The notes under the pieces were generated by a model. The model ran no database searches and had not been told where the DNA came from. It was given only the letters and a program-made list of their open reading frames with translations. A stretch of DNA of 64,000 bases from Hyposmocoma kahamanoa (taxonomy: Eukaryota; Arthropoda; Insecta; Lepidoptera; Cosmopterigidae), in the NCBI RefSeq assembly GCF_003589595.1, contig NW_020653766.1:3650058-3714057 (forward strand). The letters run 5' to 3'. Below are positions 13,205-25,800 of this stretch, in pieces. Position 1 is the stretch's first letter; every line of letters begins with the position of its first letter. Both the position numbers and the translations under genes were made by a program.

Positions 13205-13690
13205 CGCATCGTCCCATAGATATACTGCTGAACCACACGAAAAAGAATCAAATGGCATGAAAAAAGCTTTAGTAAAAAATTAATATATATATATTAGTAG
13301 TAAAAAATTGTCTTTTATCTTCTTGAATGTATTTTTTTTAATCTGTGGGTAACACTCGAAACACCTTCAAAATCGATAGCTATTCTTCTAGGGCCGTTTT
13401 CGTATAGCTAATATTATTTCTACTACATACTATATTATAATTATTTCCACCCTGTATATTTCGGTGGCAATTTTTGTTACTTAAGTATTCAAGTATACTA
13501 TTTCAGGATACTACACTGAAATATTACACAATGCCTCATGATAACCTTCTTTTTGGAATATCTGGAATGAGGTAGAGAAAAGTAACCTGAAAATGACCCA
13601 TGTGCGTTCGCAAGGAACTCACCTAGAATAAGGCTATGCGGCACGAGCGACGCACTAGAGGTGCAGGGTGTAGAGCCGCCGGGTGCGGCG

Positions 13691-13809
13691 CTAGGGCGGC
13701 GCGGGCGCGCGCAGCAGCGCGCCGAACTGCAGCAGCGCCTCGCGCAGCGCTGCGCCCGCGCAGCACGTGTGCGCGCACGACGCCAGCGCCACCAGCGACG
13801 GGTACACGC
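13691..13809 (-). CDS. MON2: MON2 exon w28 (last coding exon, stop)
   Basis: Acceptor CTCAG before GCGTGTACCC. It encodes [20 protein letters not shown], continues to LLRAPAPP and ends in TAG at 13691-13693. It matches the end of MON2 (YPTLVECI... ALKEALV in vertebrates). Strikingly GC-rich, with nearly every third base G or C, unlike the AT-rich flanks. Two leading bases complete a Gly codon with exon w27. Confidence 0.93.
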
Positions 13810-16800
13810 CTGAGTCACCACGCTTCTTTCATACGTGTTTCAAAGTAACTTAAAGCTAAACCTGCAGTCGGACTTATCCACTTTATTTTGTTATGTCATA
13901 AAATAGTTAATCTCTCAGTATCAGTATCATAATCAGTACATTTGACATTGCGTGAACTAATTTATACGTAGGTACAGGCTTCTCTTTTTAGCGGTTAGAT
14001 GTCGCTCAAAGAAACCAAGAAACTGACATTTGTTGATGTCAGTTCGGTTACATACTAATTAGTCTTTTGAGTCTTATTTAAATAATATGATTTTATTTCC
14101 AGACTTAGACAGACCTTTGGTATAGTTTGAGAAATTTAATGAATTCACTTTATTCAAACTTGCAATTATGACGTTTGTAGACGCTAAGAATTCTTTTGAC
14201 AATAACGTCGCCATTCTTCTTTCTGCACTCAACATTTATTACTATTCTCACCTATTAACTTATGCCACGCGGTTGCGTCCACTTTGCCGGGAGCCGCTTT
14301 CTTCATGGACTCCGTTAAAGTCGCTATTGCTTTTAGCACAAACGACAGCTCTGATAACTGATGTCTGTAAGGAAAATAAAATTATTTAAACTTTTTAAAT
14401 AATCGTGCCGCTGAGAATGGCTATAATTCAGATGGTGTTAGTGGCGACATCTGGTGAACCATTCTATCACTAACAACGAAAAGGCTTGCCATGGTATAGA
14501 TCTATTTCATCGAGTATATATTCTGCCAAATCATTAGGGTGACAACTGAGCTCCGATTGGCCAGCCCAAACGGGTGTCGTCAATTGCTTCACTTCAAATC
14601 GACCAGTTTAACTTGAGCTTTGTTATAATGGATGAAAATTGAAAAAATACATATTTAATTACCGATGAAATGTGATTCGGGTTGTTTTGTAATTATAGTC
14701 CATTTGTTTAGGTACTTAACTAAATGTAGTGACACAGTGAGAATAGAGTTCCAGAGCTACAAGTGTACTTGCCTGGGCAAAGGTTCAGCGTTGTCATCGT
14801 CTCTCGTATACCTAGATATAACTTCTTGGAATCTGTCTAGAAGCGCTACTATTGCTAACGGGTCACTTTCATCTGAAAAAAGGAAACATTTTATCTTTTT
14901 TTTGTTGAGACAACCTCAGGAATACGTAATCACTTCTAATCGTATATAATTAACACTTTCATATTACATCAGAGGTTTTGAGCCCATGTAATTTTGAAAC
15001 ATAATAATTTAAATTTAAAAGGTAACGTCATAAGATTCTAGTTGTTAATTTCTAGTACATATCTATACCGCGTGAATATGTGAAATAATTTTGCATACCT
15101 TTTAAATTGGTTGAACAGAATAACTCTAATGTTAATTGCCGTCTTCTATAACCTATTCAATGGAAGTAAACTTTTTATTTATAGAAAATAGTACAATAAG
15201 TATGGTTAATATTTTTTAACTCATTGTTAAAGGTAGAAAATTTGGGTTGTAATGACCGCGTTCTCTGATCTTCATAACTGTAGTTATGAAGATATAATAC
15301 ATAGAGCTCCTTGTGAAAGAGTTCGTCCAGGGAAGTACGGCCACCTTAAATATTTATGCGCCAGTCATTGACAATTACTGCTTTCCTTGAAGAGTCAGGA
15401 TGCTGGTGACATCACAGGCACATAGGACTTGTCAACTTATGTCACAGAGTGACAGGCGCAGTGGCAATGTCCCTCAGATCTGTGCGATTTAAAGCTCTGA
15501 GTGGCACTGCACTGTCATGGATAAGCTTGCAGCTTACCACCAGACACACGACTTGTTTGTCCCGTCACTTGATATTATAAAGAATAATGTGGTGACGTCA
15601 TCTAGCAATCTTGAATATAGCGGTTAAAAGACAATACGATGCATTACAAAACACCTAGCCTCTTTAAAATACAGCGCAATTTTCTAAAGCGTCCTTGGAT
15701 TGAAATAAAGTTTAATTAGTAGTTAGCTTAGGCCAATGTACTCACTGTTAACGCCGGCAAAAGAGTCCATGTCTTCTAACATAGAGAACTGTAGTAATGT
15801 TTCAAAACAAGTTCGAGCGAACTCCTCTCTCTCTCGTAATTCTTGCTCGTTTTCTGTAAGAGTAAAAATTATGTCGTTATTTCTTTATTTATTTACTGCC
15901 GCAGTGGCCGAACGGTTACCATGCCGGATTGCCACGCAGAGGTCTCGGGTTCGATTCCCAGGCCGGGAGAAATATTTATATGGCCTACATTTATTTCTTG
16001 GGCTATGAGTATGTGCGCGTTATTTATTTATCACTACAATAGTGTAGCATTCCATAACTAAATTAGAACTAAAAATAATTTTATAAATTGAATAATAATG
16101 ACAATTAATTAAAGCCAATTATAATAAAGGACAATAACGAATAATATACAATTAAATAGAATTGATTATGAACAAAGCAAAAACAGTGTTGCCTTCATGA
16201 ACTAGCTCTCGAAACAAGTAAAAATGTCTATTTCTTCAATAATTAATGTCTTAAAATTAATTTCTTAATGGGGCAAGTAAGAGGCGCCTTGTTGAGCAGA
16301 TTGGATCTGAATTATTATTAATACACAGGGGTGAACAAAAGGACCCTCCCCGCGCGACCTATCATTCCTTGGGGACTACACCGATTGGCAAATACGTTCA
16401 CCAAGGTGTGCAATTAGAGATGGGCAGTGAGTTAAAACTAGTGTTGGGTTGTGGAAAAACTTTGAGAAAATAATGTTTCGCACCCCTCGTGAAAGAATCG
16501 CATAAGTGGAATTTCGTCAAACATGTTTATTGCTCCATTAGATACATAAATAACCTCTCCACATCCCTCCGATTGGAGAGGAATAGGATTTTATTTTTCT
16601 GTATCTAACCTCCAACTGGAAAAATTCCTTTGATCCGGCTGGATTCGAACCGACGTTTTCTAGCAAACCGTGGCAGATGTTGTGCCAACTAAGTCACGGA
16701 ATGAACCAGCGGACCTCACGAATTTTTCTATGTGGACGCGAACCTGCTTCTGTCGTCTTAATCTTGCCAATTTTTCTTCGTCATACCACACAAAATAGTA

Positions 16801-19800
16801 TAATGAGTAGATAAGTCCTTTGACGATAATTCACATATGTATTATTGGGGTTTTTTTTTTTTGAAGTAACTCCACTAGTTTTTATTAAGATTAATAATAT
16901 AAAAATCAAACATGTAGAAAAAGTTTTACTGCGTCGAAGAAGGTTCTAAAATCCTTCACTAGATGTCACTAGTTGTTCAGAATGCCGAAAAAATCCCGTA
17001 TAAAGATCTTTAACAAAAACGCTGAAGATTTTCAACAACTTAATAACTTTCGACCCGTAGCTTAGTTGGTAAGAGCGATACTACGGTGCAGTATGGTCGT
17101 GGGTTGAAGTCCCATCGGGTCGAAAAAGCTTTTCTATGTGTTCGATCTTATTAATAATCATGATAATACACATACTTACTGGGCTTTGTTTAGGACACCT
17201 TGATTTATTATGTCAGTTTCCCAAAAGTGAGAACATACAAAACTTACGTGTAGCGTTGTTCTGTTGCTGGTGCACATGTAGCGACCCAGCGCGCACCAAG
17301 GCGAGAACTTTTTGCACGTGAATCGAGGGTACCCGAGGCGAGCCCCGAAGGACTTCGTCCCGGATGAGGACCACCAGCTCGCGGGCGTGAGACGTGCCGC
17401 CCACACTGACCAAAAAACCTTACTTTATAAATATATACATTGATAACACGTTTATAGCCACGCATAACGCCAGTCTGTCTCGAAAATTAATTAAGCTTAA
17501 AAGGCAAGAGCTTCGTACTCTAACTGCCTCCGTGGCCGAATGGTTACCATGCCAGACTGCCACGCAGAGGACCCAGGTTCGATTCCCGGACCGGGAGAAA
17601 TATTTGTATGGCCTACATTCATTTCTCTCGTGAGTTTGGGTGTAATTTGTGGTTGTCTATGTGTGTGTCCATGGCACCCGCAACACAGGGTCTCCATACT
17701 GCGAAACTTTTTTTTAAAAAAAGAAAAATCTAACTGCCGCCCTAACGGGTCATGGTCCATACAATCCAGTGCAAGGATACGGCCGCGCACATTCTACTAC
17801 AGTGCTCCGGCGTGGCCAACTACAGGGCAAAATATCTCGAGGTCGCTCCTCTACACCACAAGCAAAGTAGGAGCCTGGATGTCGAGTTGCGGACACTAGC
17901 CCGTTACACCAAGTACCAACGCGTTTATAGTCTTCACATAGATCCACACAATAATATAAAAGAAAAAGAGGAGGTCCCGGGTTTGATTCTCGGTAAGACT
18001 GATTTTGGAAACGAATTTTTGCGAATATCGTTCTAGTACTGGTAGTAATACGTGTCATTGTTTGCCATTATTATTAACCAAAAAAAAACCTTAGCTTTCA
18101 AAGGTATTAGCAGCAGTAGAACTGTGAAGGAGTCCGTTCAGGCCACCAGACTTATTTCTGCTGTCTAGCAGTAATGTTTTCTTTATGATATCAAGTAACG
18201 GGAAGAACACGTCATGCGCCTGGTGGTATAGTTCAATTTACAAAGCTGGTTACGGTGACGTTTGAGATATCTAATCGAACGTTTAACTCGGAAGGTTCTG
18301 AATAACTCGGAAAGCGCCCTTCGATTCGAGAACAATATCCAATGGAACCATTGACTTACAATTATATGGACGTCGGGTCCGCGCTAAAAAGTGTCCGAAC
18401 TTATAGGCGCGTTAAAATCGTATACAGAGCGTCAGCTTCAGTCTTCGTTTGTTTCTTCTGACAGCGAAGCAAGCGAAATTAGACAGTACTGCGATGACAT
18501 TACAATTTAAATTCAACGTTTTAGCTTTTTCATATTCCTTTACATGTCACTACGTTTAAATAGGTTGACTTGGGACATTTTTTTCGTGGTTTTTGTATTA
18601 GACCCGTCGTCCATTTACTTGTAAGTCAATGAATGGAACGATTCGATTCGAAGAGTTATGAATCGGGGTCCTGGTTGAAAGTTTATTTAAAAATAGAATG
18701 AGTGTAACGTAAAAATTGTAAATATCATGACAATCGAGTCTCACAGACAGCCGATCAAAATTATATTTGAAAATAAATCCAATTCTCCCGTTTAAAGGCT
18801 ATATACGTGACATTGGCGGAATTCCGAAAGACACAGAACAAGCCACGAAGAAGAACGATTATAATCATAAAGATCCGAGGGATACTGCCAATTTCACCAG
18901 CATCCTTAACTCTTCAAAATCAGAACGCAATAACACGCACATGACTGCTTGGAGGCAGAAATAGGTAAGGTGGCAGCTCTTCCCTGAATAAATTCTTTCA
19001 CAAGCAGCTCTACTCCTACTGGTGTTTTGCGAATTGTACTTACGGTGGATCAAACATGAAAGTTTCCAGTACAGAGGGTAATGTTTCCCAGAAGTCCTTG
19101 TATACATCAGGCCGCTCTCGCGCCAGAGGTAAACCTGTTCCTAATATCTGGAAACCACGTTTAAGGTTAAAGTATCCTGCTAACATCAAAAATCTTCTAA
19201 ACTCACATATCTTTACATCACAATTAAGCAAATTACACTTGAATTAAACTCTACTATTGTCTGCCTTTTTTGAAGATGGAAAAAATGACAGTTCATTGCG
19301 TAATAGTGTTGCCCGCTTGCAAGCTAGTGATTGCAGTCGATAAATATTATATCGACTATAGACTGGTAACCAACATGGATACGCTTATTTCATAAATAGC
19401 TAAACTTATTTCATTCATCTTCAGCCCTTTATAAGTCCAACTGCTGGGCACTGGTTCATTGGAATTGTTAATTTTTGAAAATTCATTCATACATTGTGTT
19501 TTTAATACACATCTCCTATGTGTATTAAAAACACAAATAGGAGACAGATTTTAAAGTTTCTTATTTTCATTTAATATACATAATAAAATCAGCCTGTCGC
19601 TATTGAAATGTACATGACTAAAAATTGAATTTGATAATAATAGAGCAACTGTCAAAATAAGAATAAAGAATACAATAACGCAATTAGTAATCATTAGAAC
19701 GTCGTAACATTTACAATGCAGAGATTTTTGGCAAAATTTTACCTACATAATTTCACTATACACCGATAAAAATGTCGACAATAACTACATCACTATTTAA

Positions 19801-22800
19801 AATTTAACGAAAATTAGCAACCCAAGAAATGTCATTTTACTTCACCTTCAACAGACTAACGCACTCATAAGGCAATTTTCTTGAAGAAGAATGAGTAAAA
19901 GCTCTAGGGGTTACTCTTTGTAAATAAACATTCGTACACTTTTATACAAAACAAAGTTAAAATACTTACTTGCAATAAAAGTGAAGCTATCTGCGTGGGT
20001 TCGTCCGGTTGGTCGTTGCTTCTTCGCCGCTTGTCGACCGTGCATTTCTTAACGGCCGAATGGAGAGCCTACGACGCGAGAAAAAAAAATTGGTTACAGA
20101 GCCCTCTGTTGGCAAATGATAAAACTTCACAGGCGGCTATTACCTGAATTAACGAAACAGTGTTACTTGTCAAACGGTTCAATGGTTTACCTAAAACGTA
20201 TTTGTCAAAAATTTTCGTATTAGATGTAATATAAATGAAACTGTATTTATTTTTGTACTGTCGTAGTGTATTCTCGTATCTGTATTATAAACACACAGTT
20301 AAGAGCAGTTGTGTTGACGAATGGTTTTTGGGCATCTGATACGTCACGACAGTTTTCGAAAGAAAGAGAGAAAAAGAACGAGACGAGGTTATTTAGTTCC
20401 GATAAGGGAACAAATTAATGTCGTAACGTAACAGGAAGTTAAAAACTGAGGGCGCTGCTGAACAGGGATTATTGGATTTTTAAATAAGAAGAAAGAATTC
20501 TGTGGCCGTTGGGAATTTCCACGAATAGGAATAAATAAAAAATGAGCAAGCGAGTGCATTTTAATTACTGGTCATTTTGATTGGGGTAGGTGAATTAGGC
20601 ACAGCGCCCTCTGTGGAGCGAGGAAGCCAACCTGCAGCAGCTGCGGCAGCACGTCGACGCAGAGCGCCGGCGCCGCCCGGTACAGCGCCGCGGCGGCCGC
20701 CAGGCAGCGCGCCGTGGCGCCCGGCTGGTCGGCGCAGGCGCGCGCCAGCCCCGTCAGCGCGCCGAACATCGCCGACAGCAGCTCGTGCCGCACTAGCGCC
20801 TCCTGCTCGAAACTTACAGCTTAGACAGGACATAGACGTTATTGCGGAGGCCGGAAAGCAAAGGGCTGCCAGACGAGAATGAGTTACGCGAGGTTATACG
20901 AGTCGGGCAGTCCCCGTTCCCGTCGTAGTATAGCGCTTTTCCCAAACAATGCGAGGAGATAATAAAACATAAAGAATGAAGGAGAATATGTAACCGAAAA
21001 AGTAATCATACATTTTCATGTATTTTAGTGTGCTTTTAGGCAGAAACAAGTTTTCTATAACAAATTATGCTTCTTGTTCTACGCCAAGCAGAGATCCCGC
21101 GTTCAAGTTCTGAGTTGGGAGAAATATTTATATGGCTATTTATATATAATTTATGGTTGTCTATGTGTGTGTCCATGGCACTCACGGTACAAGGTTTACC
21201 TAGTGCGGAGCTCAGAGATCAGAGAGAAAAATAAAAAAAAATTGGGCCACATTATCCTATGCTGTATTGGCGCTCCTTTAACTAGAACTCATTTTTTTTG
21301 AAGAAAATATAAAACATAGAAACAACAAAAAAGAATCATAAATTCATTTTAGAATAAAACTACTTTTGTTTATTTTATGACGTCTTTTTTAATGTAGTGC
21401 AGTATATACGTGCACCATAATTAAACGCAAAAATAAGCAATATCAAAGACAATATTTTTTTAATTCTCGTAATTACGGAAACCGATGCTAGTGAGCAAAT
21501 GGCAGTATGACAGTTTTTCTTTAGTCTATTTACATAACTCTTTGTTAGTAGATATATTTAAAAGGTTAAAACAACACGCCCCATAAATGGACAAACTTCT
21601 ATATTGTAATGCAAACATTTCTGAACGTGTTTGAGAAAAAGTAACTTACGTAATCCGAATTCAGATTTCATATTGGAAGCAAGGTATATTAGAGGTTTAA
21701 GGGATATTAAGCACGGGTGCACCTAATACACATGTTCATCACGCATATTACCCTCGTTTATGGACCTACCTTATGCACAGTGTCGAGACAATGAAGGGCG
21801 TGCAAACTAACAGGCGCGCAAGTAGTGCCGAGGCCGTCCAGCGCCGACGCCGAAGGTTCCACTGAGCAAATGTTCGACAAACATTCGCCTAACTTCTGAA
21901 CGTCTGCAGGGGTGAATCTAGTAACAATAGAAAAATACTGTAAACTAAATTAATACGAGCTAGGACTGTTACTTCTTCTTCAACTCGGAAAGACCACTCT
22001 GTCTGACTTTCCGGCTCAATGTTGGCATTCAAACCATTGTTTCTACTAATTATCGGTCAAAATATTTGAAAAATAAAAGTAATAATTGTCAATCAAAACA
22101 CTACGCCTACTTAATTTTAAGACCTGTTCTGTTTTTATTTTGTTTCTTTATTTTTTTTACAAAATTCGTTTTTTTTGTTATTTTTTCTAATTATATTTTT
22201 TGCTTTTTTATTCACAAAATTCGGGGAGCATAATAATATTTGATTTTTAATTCGGGACTTAATCATGCATAAAACTTAATTTTGTTACCTCGACGTTTTG
22301 CAATGTCCATGTTCTCGAAGGAACTGCAGAGGCAGGTGTCACCCTAATGCACAAATAAATAATGAAGACCAAGTGCGGTTAGTTAGAAAAACTCGCACGG
22401 CTAGATGATGCTGACACCCGCCTCTTCAGTTCTTCGAGACAATGGACGTTGCATACGTCCGAAACGTCGAGGTAATTAAAATATGTTCTATACATACTCG
22501 AATTGAAAATCAAATAATGTAAAATCGTGAAAGTTTAAATAAAAATAAGAAAATGACAAAAAAATATAGTTGGTAGTTCATTGGAGGTATCGAAAACATG
22601 GGACAGATTTATGTTTGCTATTAATTATCAGTCGAAACATTTAACAGATATATTTTTTCTACTATTATCGGTCAAAACAATTGACACAGTTGCTAATTAT
22701 CTGTGAAAACATTTGAAGTATTTCTTGGTTCTTCTAAAATATGTGATTTATACAGAAACACTGTTAAAGGATTTGTTATATCTCTAAGGTACAGGAGACC

Positions 22801-25800
22801 AAATGTAGGTACATTTAGATTGTAAATGAGTTATACCTAGATAGTTAAAATTAGTTATTATTAACTTAAAGCTATTTAGAAACTTAAAGTAACTTAAAGC
22901 AAACATTGCTCCTTTTCCTCGCCGATACGAACGATGTGTAAGGAGAGAACGGCAATATTATAAATATAAAATACAAACTTACGTAGGTCGTATGTGTTGG
23001 AAGATGAGAGGGAATATTTGGACTAAAGTTGTGAGGAAGTTGAGCGAGGGTGCGTACATTTCCACCGCCTTGCCGTCTTCGGGCACTGGAGACAAAATGG
23101 TAAATTAAAGCAAGGTACTGACAGAATTTAGAGTTCATACGTACGGTTAATTATCGCATATCGTCTGATGTGTGGCAATAAGTTTGTTGGTTTAGGGCAG
23201 ATCCAATGTTTACGCAGCAGGATGAGGACTAATTGTTGGTTCATAAAAAAAAATATTTAAAAAGAAATTCTAACGTATGAAAATTCTCGAAGAACTATAC
23301 AAAGCTAAGTAAAATTTTTCAAATTCAAAATAGTTTGTTCTCAGACAACTTTAGTCGATAATAAATACAGAGTTATATAAATATACAGGCTACATGAAAG
23401 AGAATTCTCGGATCTCATCATTTGTAGTAGTAGTAGAGCTCCTTGTAAAAGAGTTCCTAGGAAGTACTGCCTATTGCCTATTTCTGCTGCCAAGCAGTAA
23501 TGTCAGCATTGCTGCGTTCCGGTTTTGAAGGGTAAGGGTGCTGGTGAAATTACAGGCACATGAGACTTGTCAACTTGTGTCTCAGGGCGACAGGCGCAGT
23601 CGCAGTGCCCCTCAGATCTATGTGATTTACAGCCCTGAGTGGTACTGCAGCATTTATGGACAGGCGTGTCACTTACCACCAAGTGGGCTTCTTCGTCTCG
23701 TCACTCAGTCAGTCAGATAAACCATCCATGACTGTGTTTTGACGCATAATGGCTAAGTTGGAAGTATAAGGGACAATATAACTGAGACCTGACGATGAGG
23801 CAGAGGCAGATGCCATGTTAATCCAGACGACTCATGCTAAGATCCACTGTTGTCAGTTTCGGTGGACTCTTTTGAGGTCTATAAGGTGCTATTATAAGAC
23901 CGGTAATCAACTCACAGGGTTGTGGTTCTGATAAAGCAGAAGCGATGTTAGTCCAGGCGGTCCAAGCTGACGCCCATACTCGTCTCTGCAGTACCCCGCC
24001 TTCTGTGGCCTCTGCCGCCCTCCCTGCTGCCGATACTACCTCTTGGAATGATTTTAAAGCTGCTACTGACACCTGGAAGCGTAAATTTACAATTTATTAC
24101 TTATTTTAATTGTTACAGCACAAAATATAAATTGATAAAATAGTTTGAGCTGGCCCTAATTTTTACATGTCGCCACTGGGTTTCGAAGAATTCTTCCACT
24201 GATCCTGTTCTTTAACAAAGCATTACACAAATAAAGAACAATGGCGAACTCCGACATTAAATTTTAAAATAAATTTATGAAAAAGGTGTGACAATATAGA
24301 GTTTAAATTCCTGAAGAAATTTGGTTCTGAGTTTACTATTCTGAGAAGTCTAGAATTAAAGATATTCCACTTTGAAGTTTTGGAGGTAATATTTTACATA
24401 ATTGAATAAAATATAATTATTCATACAAAGATCGACTTACTTATACTTATAGTTGTCCCAGAGTCACCAATCCGCCTGAAAGGACAGAAATCTCACCTCG
24501 TGGCTCCTTCTCAATGCGAAGTCAGTGATATAATCTAGAAGCGCCGCCCAGGACCTGCTGAAGTCTCCTACTGTAGTCAACAGCTGAAACCTGGAGTGGA
24601 ATACTCGCGATACCCCTGAGAGGGTTAACACCTGAGGAATAATAAATCAAAACTGGAAACACTTTCATTTTGCAATCAAATTTGAAATAAATACTGTTTA
24701 CATCGAGTTCTCAGGCTTTCGCGATTGTTACACATAGGAAACGAAACTATTTTTCCCGATTTAAATCGCGTATATTTGTTTTTTCAAACATACCGACGTT
24801 TCGGGCCCTTTACAGGTCCCATGGTCACGGTTGACTGAGGTGGTACAGTCATCAACCAGTTATGTCTAATATTAATGCAAACCACTCTACTTTTTCATTA
24901 TAGTTACAAAGTTATTAATTAAATACCTTATTTTTAACGTTGGTTTCTTTGAAAAAGCTTATTTGAAATACGCGATTTAAATCCGGAAAAAAATTATTTG
25001 ATTTAGAATCGATTAGTTTAATGGAATATCGATAATATAATATCGATTTAGAGCGAGCGGAAAGAGGTTTCCATCACTAAGTAGTTCTTGTAACGTCATA
25101 GTGGGTACAAAATATGTGGCACGCTTGGTTTTCATACAAATTGCTGTACTTGCGGCATCTATCTAGATATATGTCTGTGGTGGTAACTCACCTGCGTTTC
25201 GGCCCATTGTTTCTGTGCCGTATTTCTCGTGTGATGTATTAATATGTGTTCTCCCGTGTCCACCTTCTCTGAACTCGCTATGTTCGATTGTTTTTGAACC
25301 TGTAACAACAAATATGCTTGATAAATAACAGGATAGCGATACGTATTTAGTTAAGGTAAATATCTCTGCAAAAGCCCTAATGCCCCTCCCACTCCGCTGC
25401 TATTGTTGCCATTTTTTTAAATCGACGACTCCTCTTACGTGAAGTATCGTATGTCGAAATTGCCAACTTTACAGGGGAGCGTTTTAAAGTTTTGAATTCA
25501 TTGAAATGAGCATAACACATATCGGTTAGATGAACAACCAAAATTTATTTTATCATTTTAAAATTTACTAGTCACGTGCTATACTCATTTCAGTGAATTC
25601 AAAACTTTAAAACGCTCCCCTGCAAACTTGCCAATTTCGACATACAATACTTTACGTAGGAGGGGTCGGAGTAATCGATAACTGTTTTCTTTAAAATGGC
25701 AATGAAGTAATAGATAATCGTTTAAGACTTATCTATTGCATCCAGAAAAGCCGAGGCATCCTAATAGTTCGACCTATTGCCTTCAGAGGCAGTAGGTCGC

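Noticed and set aside
17051..17122. Functional tRNA-Thr(GGT) gene
   Set aside because: C at position 33 and a defective T loop, plus a SINE-type tail.
20561..20882. Three Arg/Ala-rich frames
   Set aside because: Two are shadows of the GC-rich exon w21; only the frame with VLPQLLQ joins w20 and w22.
21900..21917. CTGCAG as acceptor of exon w20
   Set aside because: It leaves the wrong phase after w19; the upstream TACTAG at 21918-21919 keeps the frame and adds the expected FTPAD residues.
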